From contig NC_087065.1 in assembly GCF_963678635.1 (NCBI RefSeq), positions 65,565,374 to 65,629,373 of the forward strand: a stretch of DNA of 64,000 nucleotides. The letters are read 5' to 3'. The position numbers and the translations under genes are program-made. This stretch comes from Symsagittifera roscoffensis (Eukaryota > Xenacoelomorpha > Acoela > Convolutidae). Positions 30,100 to 40,674 of the stretch are shown here, piece after piece; within the stretch, counting starts at the first letter, position 1; the number at the start of each line of letters is the position of its first letter. Below the pieces are notes generated by a model. It worked only from the letters and a program-made list of their open reading frames with translations, was not told the origin of the DNA and did no database searches.

Positions 30100-31755
30100 A
30101 GGGGCAAATGGGAAAAAATCCATTTAAATTTTCATTCCTTTCTTTCAAATGAAGTTCGTATTGGTGCAGACATTCTCAAAAAACTATTGGCAGCGCAAAA
30201 TTTAAGTAAGCAGAGAAATGAAATTCAAGAAAAGGTAACTTATCTGATTATATTTCAGCAGAAGCCAAAAATTGTTGTAAAAAATTGAGCCTTGAAAACA
30301 TTCTGAAACTCAAAGTTTCTAAGTTCCTCCCATACAAAGCACAAGCAAATTTGAATCATTAAACCGACGCAATATGAGGCAGTTAAGCTGATCTAACGTA
30401 AGCCGAAACCGTAAGGCTAAATAAATCTTTTCAGTATAAAAAAAACAAATACGAAAAAATTGTATTTGTTAAATTTACAAACAGCAGAAAGATAGCACGA
30501 CATGAACAACGCAAACACCAAGATAACATGCTGAACAGAAAAAGAATTTTTTTTAAATGACATAATCCTCACAGTATGCCTGATAGATTACGAACAGACA
30601 GAGCTGATAAAAAATTCTGTTAGGAGAGCGTAACTTGGCTTCCAAAGTGGAAATGAAATTGAAGTTAACTGTAAACGAACTCAAAACTCAAACTGTCATA
30701 AAAATTTCATCGAGAGTACGTTGGGATCCTATTTCCTGATAAAGAAACACCTTCTTCAAATACTAAAAGCTTTGGACTTCAGCTTTGAACACTATATACC
30801 TGTATATAGTACATTCAGGCATCAAACGAATGCATTGTGTTGAATCAAATATGACTCATAACTTTTAAGTAAACCAGAAGTTTGACAGAAAACTTTGCAA
30901 TGAACTGTTTGGCGAGTAGTCAAAAACATCTAATTCGTAACAATAACACAAAGCTATAACAGAAAACTTTAAAAATTATAGGAAAAGACAGAACATTATA
31001 TCTCCTGCTTGCATTAACACAGTTGAATTCATCAGAACTAGTAGAATATAACAAGTGTAAAATCAGCAGAAAACAACACAATTTGACATTGCAAAACGAT
31101 AGCTATCTAGACAGTTTTCGACGATTTTGAAACATTTTTTTTCTGATCTGATTGCGCTTTTTTCCAAAAAAAAAAAGAGAAAACATAATAATTACATACA
31201 ATTAAACAACCAAAAGCAAAAAAAAAATTTTGACCAACCTTGTTTTATTTGCAAAAGAGACGATAAGAAATGAAAATTTAAAAATGTTTTATGTTTCATT
31301 TTGTCATTTTAATTAAGGAGGGTCTATGGTCTGGTGGGCTGATTTATTTAATAGAACTCAATCACTCTCATGCCATGCCGACAAAAACTGCAAAGGATCC
31401 TTTAAAATAGCATTTTAGGATCCTTTAAAATAAACAAAAGCGTTGAAAGATACAAACATTCAGAAAACTAGAAACTTTAGAGTGGCAACTAGTAGTGGTA
31501 ACCATCAAACTTGTATGTATGAGTAATTGAGCAGAAAACAAAAAATTGGATTTTTCATTAAAATTAAATACACAGATGCATCTTTGTCATTTTTCAGTAG
31601 AGAAACAATAAAATGACGCATCAGCAACAAGTTATTCTCTCCGAGCCCAAGTACGGTTATCTACGCCCAAGATACAAATAATAGCCCTAGTTTCAAATTT
31701 TTCATAATGAAATTCAAAATTTTCAAATTATTCATGGTAACAACGAACAATTTCG
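30100..31755. other. Intergenic DNA, no gene recognised
   Basis: AT-rich with no supported gene. A local direct repeat GGATCCTTTAAAATAGC and GGATCCTTTAAAATAAAC lies at about 31396-31435. Family B-like words (ATATGAGGCAGTTAAGCTG) occur near 30375. Confidence 0.4.
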
Positions 31756-31859
31756 GAGAAACCAATTGCGAATATCTAGTAATCTAGTTTGTTCATTTTT
31801 CGATTCTGTGGACTGCCTTTACCCATTAAAAAATCATTTGTTTCAAACAATGAACCACT

Positions 31860-32170
31860 TTATCAGACACTTGCGAGAACACGAAAAAAAACTCTATGAG
31901 CAAACACAAAAAATTAGAAATATGCCTCGAATTATCATAAATTCGGATACGTCTCGGATTCGTTCTGCGACCTAGAGATTATGAGTCTCACACAGTAACT
32001 ACTAAACCACTGACTCTTAATAAAAAAAAACACTAGCCGCAAATAGAGCAGAGAACATTGCTATGAAATTCCCAATGCTACAGATCGTGATTATGGCGAC
32101 AGTAAAACCAAAAAAGTGAACACTTATATTGAACACTTTTTTTTGCGAGTTGGTTTAGAAAAAAAAGAAA
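31860..32170 (-). repeat. tRNA-like module in dispersed repeat (copy 3, Met-like arm)
   Basis: The minus strand reads AGTGGTTTAGTAGTTACTGT, then GAGACTCATAATCTCTAGG, an anticodon arm resembling elongator tRNA-Met (CAT), then a damaged B box (GCAGAACGAATCC). The flanks (GCGAGAACACGAAAAAA; AGTGAACACTTATATTGAAC) match those around 16830-17090, so it is the same repeat family with a different tRNA-like core. Confidence 0.65.
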
Positions 32171-32859
32171 ACACAGTTACAAGGATAGCCGGGTGTTGTG
32201 CAAGTTGCACAGAACGTTCCGATCACCTTCAAAAAAACGTGTCCCTTCAAGTTAGTAATTTTTTGTATGTCGTATGATGATAAAGCTATGCGAACGCGAA
32301 GAAACCAAATGAATTAGGCATGCACCGAGTCCAATTGTTTTTAAGAAAAAATACAAAATGAAAAATGCGTACTAAAAATTTCAAATATTTTTGAAAGTTT
32401 ATTTTTGCGAGAGAAGCCCTAAATGATGCTTCCAAAATTCAATTTCCTTTTAGTAACATCAAGTTTTTGTAGCCTAAATTACTAGTTCTCACGCTTTACT
32501 CGTTTTTACTAGTTTTCATCGCTTTACTCGCTCGAAAATGGACGAAAAATCAAAAAACTCAAACCTGTTTTTCTCGACACTGGGAAAATTTAAATGTCGT
32601 TCCAATCACGGTTGAAAGGCTTAATATGATATTTCACTCAAACCAGTCAAATGATTATATGTGGTACCTGATTTTGCGGGTTTTTTTAAATGGTCGGAAC
32701 AATAACAATACAGAAATCAGCAATTAGAATATCCCGTACTGCAACCGATTCTTTTTTCACCCTCCAAATTGGCATGGAAGCAACTATGACATACAATGAG
32801 ACTGCACATTTACGATGATTAAGGTTTACCACTTTCTAAATAGCTGCCATGTAACACAA

Positions 32860-33060
32860 GGTCGAGAGTGTACAAAGCACGGTCTGAAACACCAGGGTCA
32901 TGGGCTCAGATCTCACATCAGTCACGGTCGGAGGGTTTCCTGTGTCTTTCGCCTCCTCAAGGTGGAAACGCCTACGGCAAAATTGATGCCAACATCTCTA
33001 CAAAAAAAACATTTCTACCAAGGAAGCCAGACCCTGACATCAGTTGCGCATCAGACCGAG
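32860..33060 (+). repeat. tRNA-derived SINE, degenerate copy
   Basis: CACGGTCGGAGGGTTTCC, TTCGCCTCCTCAAGGTGGAA, ATTGATGCCAACATCTCTAC and AAGGAAGCCAGACCC line up in order with the better preserved copy at 33119-33305. Its tRNA-like head is more decayed. Confidence 0.65.
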
Positions 33061-33118
33061 GTTAAATAAAAAACCATTTACAATTAAACTCGAATGAAAC
33101 CTTAGGACTTTCATTACC

Positions 33119-33305
33119 TGTGCGCGGCCGAGTGAGTAATCCGCTCGCCGTTTAACACAAAGGCAGCGTGTTCGAATCCCACTTCGGTCACGGTTGAACG
33201 GTTTTGTGCCATCCGCCTCCTCAAAGAGTGATGGCATCAATCTCCCCCACGGAAGTCAGGCCCAAAGTAGTAGAAAGGAGTGGAAAAAGGGCCGGGGCTA
33301 ATGAA
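33119..33305 (+). repeat. tRNA-derived SINE with A and B boxes
   Basis: The head has an A-box-like GCGGCCGAGTGAGT at 33123 and a consensus B box GTGTTCGAATCCCACTTC at 33168. The body follows as GGTTGAACGGTTTTGTGCC, ATCCGCCTCCTCAAAGAGTG, GGAAGTCAGGCCCAAAG and GGGCCGGGGCTAATGAAAAA. It is clearly richer in GC than its surroundings, and the RNA polymerase III promoter would be internal. It is too degenerate for a tRNA gene. Confidence 0.75.
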
Positions 33306-33779
33306 AAAAAAGGTCATTACCCAACTCTTCAAGCCTATTTTTACTTGTAAACAGGCGTGGCGCATAATTTTTACGACCGTTTAATGCCACTTCATTGAGA
33401 ATTGCGCAGACCTTTGCCTAAAATTTTCCCGACTTGAATACTTCACCTAGTTTAACTCAAGCAAATAGAAAAAGTTTATGATGAAAAAATAAATTTGATA
33501 GATCTAATAAGTAAAACTTAAATCAATCAAGTATAAAAATAGGTCTTTGAATTCTAAGCAACAGTTTTATACTAATTCCAATAGAAAATTAATGAACAGT
33601 TTTGAAATGGGTAGTTTGATCCGTAGAGACATCTTGGTCTATTTAACCGATTTGAAAAAAAAAACGATCGGTGCAAAAAAACAGCTATTTCAAAAAGCGC
33701 AAGCTCGCGTAGTGTTATTTTATTGGTATTATCAAGCCCATCTCCATTAATCAATCGGCTCGCAAAAAGTTAGTTATTC

Positions 33780-34490
33780 TGAGCAAACTAATCAAGCAGA
33801 GAATCTTTGAATAACTTCAAGTTACTAGATATCGTGAATTGGTTTCCAAGTTTCAACTTTTTGAGGCAAACAATTCATTCAAGCGATGTAACCTTGAAAT
33901 ACAAGTTCTTCAGGCAGTTAAAATTTGAAACTTCGCTGACTATTTCATATCTTAAATCAAATCGATGCACGAAAAACTTTCTGAGCAGGCCATTCACGCG
34001 ATAAGACTTTCGACAAACAAAAAATTTGATAGCCAGTTGATTCGCGAAGTGGTTCTTTCGAGCAGGCCAACCAAGCTTTTGAGACTCGACTGATTTTATA
34101 GTGAATCTAACTAAAATCTACTTTATAGTGAACAGATTTGGATTTAGTTTAACTTTTTCTCAGCAAGCAATTCAAGCAATGAATTTTTTCCATTTCGTGA
34201 AACGATTGGTAAATGTTTTAATTTATTGTAGCAACACACACTAGCAATGTAACTTGCGAAATATTTTAGTGTGAATTATTTATCATAGTGTGAATCGAAT
34301 TAAAAAATCAAATTTTTCTAAGCAAGCTACTCAAGCGCTGAAGCAAGCTATTAAAGGGATTAAACGTTGAAATATTTCAAGATGTTTCGTGGACTGAAAC
34401 GATTTGTAAAATAATTAACCATATTTTCAGCAGGCTGTCCAATTGAAGACACCTTGAAATATTAAGTTAATCCATACAGGGAATCTGTCC
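33780..34490 (-). repeat. Degenerate short-period array, opposite orientation to 61560-63540
   Basis: Phrases such as GAGCAGGCCAACCAAGCTTT, AAATTTGATAGCCAG, TTCAAGCGATG and GAAATATTTCAAG recur every 80-110 bp. They read on the minus strand like the AGCTTGCTTAGAAAAACTT units near the right end of the window. The match is loose and by eye. Confidence 0.5.
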
Positions 34491-34559
34491 TCAAAAACTG
34501 ATGTTTTCCTCATCCAACTATTCAGCGATGATTTTTATGTCTCAAATTTTTTCGTAAAA

Positions 34560-36930
34560 TGAATCAGCTTATATTTTATTACAGAGCCAAGCGGTTCGCG
34601 AACACGTTTTCCTAAGCAAAATATTCGATAGATAAAAATTTGACGGAAGGAGAAGTTGTAGTATATATGTAAAGGATGTCATGGGGTTTCTGCAGACAAC
34701 CATGTTTTGAGATAGGCTATAGAGTATCTCAGGCAGCTGGAGTTCAGTAAAAGAAGGAACAAAAACTATCAGGTTAACCCTGTATGCGTAAAGCAAATTC
34801 TGTACAATTCACATTTTCAAAAAAAAATGTCAGCAGCGAAGAGACCGTATCATAATTGAAACTGATTTGCTGTTTTAGGATACAGTAACTGATCACAATC
34901 AGGAAGGATGTGACATTTATGCTCAAATTCTGCGAATTGGTCTTGAATCGTTTTCCAGTTCCTGTTTTGTAGTTTTAGCATTTCTTTCAGTATTTGTTTG
35001 ATTTGAGATAAATCAATTGTAACCATGAAAACTTTTTATCTAGATAGCCAATTAAAATCTAGACACTTCTTGTAAGGTCGAACAGAGAGATCAGCAAGTT
35101 TCGCTGTTTTCAAACTTTTTTTTCTACTTGTCTTGGCATGAGCCAATAATTCAAGGGAGGCAGCATGGTTCACTTTCCGGGGATAATTCAACTGCTAAAA
35201 AGTCTAACTGAGGCTTTTGCGGCTATAACTAGTGGTGCCGCTCTTTTTTCGCGAGAGTTAACTTTCTTCTTCTTAAAAAAAAGAAGCAGAAAGAGACTTA
35301 TTCTTGTGTAGCGAGTGAGACCGCGTTTTTCATTTGGCGAAGAAGCCAGTCGACATCAAAAGTAGAATATGATTTCGTAACAATCTATGACAAAATAAGG
35401 TTGCAAAATCATCTTGTTTGAATGATTAAGAATTGATTTTAATTCACTATTTATATCCAGCTCAAATTTTGTGAAAGAGAAAATCAATCGGAATGAATTT
35501 TTCTGCCATAAGAATTTTCCTATTCGTAGTTGAAGATTATCCTGCGTTCCAAGCTGTCTCAGATTGCTTGTCTGGGTTAACTATGAGTGCTGTGAGAGCT
35601 GAAAAAGTTTTATTAAAAAGATCTATGCATTTAAGCTTTTCAGATCCTTAGAAAATGAAAACTGTGATACTGTTTTTGTTACATGCACTTTGCTCAGAGA
35701 GGAGAGTGATCTGTTGTGATGGGATGGTTTGTTTGGAAGATGAAGCACCCTGTATAGTGGATTGGCTGTAAACCAGTGTGTAAATCAGGAGTCAAGTTGT
35801 GAAAGACGATGAGCTAAAAGACGATAGTTTGAATATGCCTGTTGTTGCTGTTTTGGGTTGAGTTTTTGTTTTGTACGTTAATTAAGCGGGCCTTTATTTA
35901 GTGCTTGTTTGAGTTGTTAGTTTTAGTTGATTTTCTTGTTTTCATTTGTTTAGATGTTTTAGTAGCTTTGAATGACTCAGCTTCGAATTGAAAACTTAGT
36001 ATTTTTTTGCAATATGGAAAAGCACTCGTGCACTTTAATGCTAACAGTTTTCACTTTTAGTGTTTCTGCAAGCTTCGACGTTGGTTGTTTTAGTGCATAA
36101 TTTTGCATGTGTTCATCACTAAATTTGTTAGTTAATTCAGTATGTTGCATGTAAATGTGAACTACAAGGTATCTCCTTTTCAGATTGTTTTCTGCATATT
36201 TTGCTATGTGTGCAATACGTCGAAAAGCAACATTGTTCCCTTTTTTGAGGTGCACGATCAAAGCTATCATTAGCGCGCAACAGGCATAACAATGGGGTTG
36301 GAACATCAATGGTTCCGAGATCATGAACTTCAACTCCTGGGAAAATCATACTCTCGCAACCCTTATATGAAAGACTCTTTACAGTCGAAACTGGAGTTTT
36401 GGTTGAACTAAAGATTTGCAAATCGAAGAGGTCCGTCCAGTGGATAGCGGCAAAGCACAAATTACATTCTGATCGGGTTACTCCTTTGGTCGGCAAGAAC
36501 ATGAGTTCAGGGCGAAATTGTGGGCTTTTTCTGTGTCCGACATTGCAGAGCTTCGTCAAAAGGATCGTAGATGCGATTCACACTAGAAAAAGAGAAAGAT
36601 TCACAGAAGGACATAGCTGGAGAGATAGCAGGCGACGTCAGATTTTCATATACTTTGTACGGAGAGAAACTTTTCTGAATCTCTCTTCGAGGTGTTGGGT
36701 CACACTAGCCTTTCGGAGCAACACTGACAGCTAGTGCCTTTATGAAGCTTCTGCCAAAACGACCTTCCACATTCGCGCCGGAGCTCAGATGGGCGTTTGC
36801 TGAGCACGTGCACATCTAGAATTTCTTCAGCTGAAAATAATTTTCCTGGGCAAACAGCCAAACTCGACATCCAGGAACAAAGAGTCATTAAGAACATTCA
36901 ATCCGTTATAACATCACAGCAACAACTTAA
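34560..36930 (-). other. Unassigned island with overlapping open frames
   Basis: From about 35980 to 36900 the composition is less AT-rich than the surroundings. The minus strand has two overlapping open frames, 36559-36137 (140 codons) and 36333-35977 (118 codons), in different frames. The first contains FPGVEVHDLGTIDVPTPLLC and two Cys-rich patches. I recognise no family. They could be a frameshifted transposon gene or a decayed host exon. The part from 34560 to 35970 shows nothing I can name. Confidence 0.25.
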
Positions 36931-37290
36931 AACATAGCCAGCAAACAATTGGAAACGAGTCAATGAACGCAAAGAAATACTGACACGTTTCACTGAAAAA
37001 ACTGCAATTTTTTAACATCAACGAAAACAATATATGGCCTTAAAGATCTTTGAATTTCCAGAAACATATATGGTTGAACTTTTTTGATAAAACACCATAT
37101 CAATTGGTGAAATTTTTATTATGCTGGGAAAAGGAAAATTAAATCCACATAGAAAACTAGTAGTCGATCACGCTTTTCGTGACCTATACACTTTTGCGGT
37201 TCGATTGAGGAGTTTGCTCTCCTTTTATCAAAGGAATTAAGCTGGACTCAAAAAAAATCCAACCGTAAAAAAAGTTAGCGTGAACAAATT
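36930..37290 (+). repeat. Family D repeat copy, cut by family A insertion
   Basis: It shares GGCCTTAAAGATCTTTGAAT, TTTTTTGATAA, AGTAGTCGATCACG and AGCGTGAACAAATTTTA with the copies at 41140-41590, 43540-44050, 44050-44450 and 45480-45860. The family A copy begins directly after AACAAATTTTA. Confidence 0.6.
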
Positions 37291-37292
37291 TT

Positions 37293-38101
37293 ACACAGGC
37301 GAAGTTGTACTTCGCATACACAAGCAAAAATATGACCGATAACGCTACTGGGAAAAACTGAATTAGTAAAACTTTGAGTCAACAAATTTTCTTTAGTGAC
37401 GCACGCCAATTATGACGCATTAGCAGTACCAGTCAATTTGAAAAAAAAAAGAAATTTACCAACTAACACGCTTCAAACTATAGAGCAGTCTATAGAGCAG
37501 TAATAACATGAAAAAACTAAAATTAATGAAATTTTTTTAAATTTGAGATTTTTTTGTGAAAATCATCCCCCACACGCCGTATTAAGTACAAAGTGATACA
37601 TTTCGATCCTAGTAACAACTCAATTGTGGCAAATAAGCTTCCTTCAACCAATGACGGATTAAAAATCAGCTTACGCGTTAATAGCGCGAAATATTTCGCG
37701 CGTTAATTGTCCCAAGTTGGTCAAAATGGCAATTTTTAAACTCGCATAACTACGATCAAGTGAAATGATCACAGGTGAAGTATCTTTCCAAATTTAAGCT
37801 CAGGACAACAATACTTTTGGAATGATATTTAAAAAATCCCGTCAAAATTGGCTAGTTAAAAAGTCGAAATTTGTTGAAGAAAAAAACCAGCATGAGCACA
37901 AAAATTCCGTTACTTTCAAACAATAATAGTCTGTGTTAAAATCCTCAGCATTGGTTGTACTTAAAAGCTGGTTATTGATCAAAATGAACACTTTCGAAAT
38001 GAGCACATTTTATCGCAACAATATTTGCGTCGCAACAATGTTTGCGACTTAGGTTGGAAAAAATAGATAGTTCATACTATAACACAAGCATTGCTTGTGC
38101 A
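37293..38101 (+). repeat. Family A repeat, fullest copy, both hairpin ends
   Basis: An 809 bp element with no coding capacity. The 5' end is ACAGGCGAAGTTGTACTTCG and the 3' end is ACACAAGCATTGCTTGTG. In the middle lies an 18 bp perfect palindrome (GCGCGAAATATTTCGCGC, 37684-37701). It is a candidate non-autonomous transposon; I find no obvious inverted terminal repeat between the two ends, each of which instead folds on itself. Confidence 0.65.
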
Positions 38102-38880
38102 AAGAATAATTACTTTAAAAAAAATCACATAACGAACCTATCCCAGCGTCTTCACTCCGACGTTCATTGACACTTAATCAGTAACTGAAAACTCGTATCA
38201 AAATTGAACGTATTACACAAAAACTCGCAATCTTTCAATAAACATGAACGAACTAAAGCTTTAATTAAGTGAAAAAGTGTTTCAACGCATTTTTTACATT
38301 CCTATAAACTGCAGCTTTATGGTTTGGTCGGAAAACTTGCTCGATCTTAAAGAAATAATATCTCAAGTTGATAACCGCAGCTATTTTACCTTTAAATATC
38401 AAAACTAGGCCACTCGATGTATTATCTTATCGATCATACCCTAGAAACTCGAAACTACTAGAAAACATGGCACATCATTTCATTAACCTTGTCATGGACA
38501 AACTGTGTAGAAGAAAATGACAAAAGAGCAGCAGTGGACTCCACGGATCAACGTACTAAACATGGAACAAAGCAGCGAAGTTGCCTTGAGAAAACATAAG
38601 CGTAACAAAAACTACAGAAGGCACTGAGAAAGCTTTGAATGGGTGATTTGGAAATCCAGAAACTCTTGATGCTCGGTTCAGCGGCAATCCCTAAAAATCC
38701 AAGTTCATAAACGCCTCTGAAGGTAAAAGCAATAGGCTCTTTGCACTAAGAATTTAAATGTCATTATAAATGAATTTATATGTCATCATCTCAATATAAC
38801 ACTGGAAAAAGTAGCCACACAATATAACACATTGCTTCGGCTTGGGTAATTGATAAAATTTGTATTTCTAAATAAAAAAA
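38102..38880. other. Flank downstream of VPS39, no feature recognised
   Basis: This should contain the 3' UTR and polyadenylation site of VPS39 on the minus strand. I could not identify a canonical AATAAA in a convincing position after the stop at 38881. Confidence 0.4.
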
Positions 38881-40674
38881 CTAATAGAAACGACCAGCAT
38901 CGACCCTATCTCGATGTGTTTTGAAGCAATTCAGATGGTAAAGTTTACTGTCTTTTCCTGTTTCCATTTCAAGCGCCGAGCGAACAAATTTACTGTTTCC
39001 AATCTTGTTCCGACAATGATGACAAACCTCATCCAAAAGATCAAACTTCTCTTGTAAATGACAGTCCAACTCTCTTTGGAATCTCATTGACTCAAAGACA
39101 AGCAAATTCTTCAAAATTTGATCATCTCGCTTCTGATTGGTTGTTTTTCTCAACACATTCTCGAGGAAGATTGAAACGCGTCTCAACGAAACCCATTCGG
39201 GCAACAGCTTCAGAGCTTTTTCCATATTTATCATATCCCAATGGTCCTGCAATACTTTCAATGCCGAATCAACATCCGCTTTTACAGGTCCTGGTGCCTG
39301 CAGCATCGTAGCTGCATTAGTCGGTTTAGCATTCAGATACACAGAAAATAGACTCAAATACACATTTTGCCAATTCGAATTGGGTAACTTTTTGCTTTCA
39401 ATCGACTTACAGTAGTTCTCCGCTTCTTTCTTGTCTTTCAAGACATGAATGTAAATCTCAAGTGCTCTGTCGTGTTTTCCTATCCTGCCGTTCAAAATAG
39501 CCAGTTCAATGTGAAGTTCCGTCGGGAACACAGCCAGCAAATCTTCAGCGCCATAATGTTCAGATTCAGTCAGAAAGTCGATCAATTTCCGTCTCAGCTC
39601 TCCTAAATCTCCCGGCTCGTGACCTGCTTTCGCCGGCTCCTCTCCTTCAGTCAAAGAGTCTCTATACGCAGGGTACAAATTCATCATCTCATCCTTGTAG
39701 TACTGAGCAAGATTATTATGGAACTGCTTTTCTTTCATTCCTCGTTTCATTACCATATGTTCCAAATACTGAATGGCTAACTTGTTAGTAATCTCTTTGA
39801 GAAACTTTACGACTCTATTAGGCGGCAAACTTTCACACTCTGGACTTTGATCTGTGAAGATCTGAAGACCATCATTAGGAAACGCTCTCAGAACCCACTT
39901 TGAATATTCAAAAATAACATCCAGATAATCCACTCCTAGTTTCTGTAGATAGGAAACACTCATTTCATGGCCACTCATCGAACTGTTTTGTTGTCCAGAT
40001 AAGTCTTTCAGCAACTTCAGCGCTTCCACGTGTTTTTTACGAGTTTGATAGAAGCTCACAAGCTCTTTATGCTTGCGTTTCGCTTCCAGGATCTTAACCG
40101 TGTTTTCGTAATTACATCGATTATTCTCCAACCGAAGTAAATTTCCCAGTTCTGGGTCGTTATTCATGACGAAGCATTTCAAAAGTGCGGTATCGATCAC
40201 CTCTCGTAGACTGCCGACGCTAAACGTACTTGGTATTTCTCCCGAGGTTGTTGCCAGGGCGAAATACTCCGAAGGCTGGACAGTTGTAACACCTTTTCGT
40301 TCTTTGTCAACCAATTCTTTCCTTGTTAGCTGAAGGTAATCAACGAGCACCTTGATAGCGCCTTCTAATTCTTTCTTGCCAATTGGGCTGATTTCAACAG
40401 GATAGTTAAACATCTGCAGAATGCTTAGAGATATGAGATCTGGATACAGACCCAGGATATGTATTGGATTAGCTCTGAGCTGCTTGAAAATCACAAATGC
40501 TGCCTGGAATTCTCGGCGGTTGAACTTATCCAGACCGTCCAGAGTTCTGATAAGATTGATTTTGGTGCGTTTCTTCTGAGGGTCTCTCGGCTCTGGTACT
40601 TTTTCGGCCAACAGTTCGGCTAGCTTGAATTGTTTGTTATGTGCAACTGCGGTTATCTGTTGCTCCGTTGGCAC
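38881..40674 (-). CDS. VPS39: VPS39 coding exon 5 (residues about 333-929, stop)
   Basis: The acceptor GACTAG precedes GTG at 40674 (phase 0) and the stop TAG is at 38883-38881. This single uninterrupted exon holds two thirds of the protein. Landmarks in order are NKQFKLAELLAEK, ILGLYPDLIS, LLRLENNRCNYE (Vps39 domain 1), FEYSKWVLRAFPNDG, YLEHMVMKRG, GRIGKHDRALEIYIHVLKD (clathrin-repeat segment), NLLVFESMRFQREL, and the zinc motif CHHCRNKIGNSKFV...HLNC. The C-terminal half mediates assembly with VPS11 in HOPS (known for the family). Confidence 0.96.
   Translation of the reverse strand: MPTEQQITAVAHNKQFKLAELLAEKVPEPRDPQKKRTKINLIRTLDGLDKFNRREFQAAFVIFKQLRANPIHILGLYPDLISLSILQMFNYPVEISPIGKKELEGAIKVLVDYLQLTRKELVDKERKGVTTVQPSEYFALATTSGEIPSTFSVGSLREVIDTALLKCFVMNNDPELGNLLRLENNRCNYENTVKILEAKRKHKELVSFYQTRKKHVEALKLLKDLSGQQNSSMSGHEMSVSYLQKLGVDYLDVIFEYSKWVLRAFPNDGLQIFTDQSPECESLPPNRVVKFLKEITNKLAIQYLEHMVMKRGMKEKQFHNNLAQYYKDEMMNLYPAYRDSLTEGEEPAKAGHEPGDLGELRRKLIDFLTESEHYGAEDLLAVFPTELHIELAILNGRIGKHDRALEIYIHVLKDKKEAENYCKSIESKKLPNSNWQNVYLSLFSVYLNAKPTNAATMLQAPGPVKADVDSALKVLQDHWDMINMEKALKLLPEWVSLRRVSIFLENVLRKTTNQKRDDQILKNLLVFESMRFQRELDCHLQEKFDLLDEVCHHCRNKIGNSKFVRSALEMETGKDSKLYHLNCFKTHRDRVDAGRFY

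Noticed and set aside
33119-33305. Functional tRNA gene at the SINE head.
   Set aside because: The B box is near-consensus, but the cloverleaf does not close and the body continues as a shared SINE sequence.
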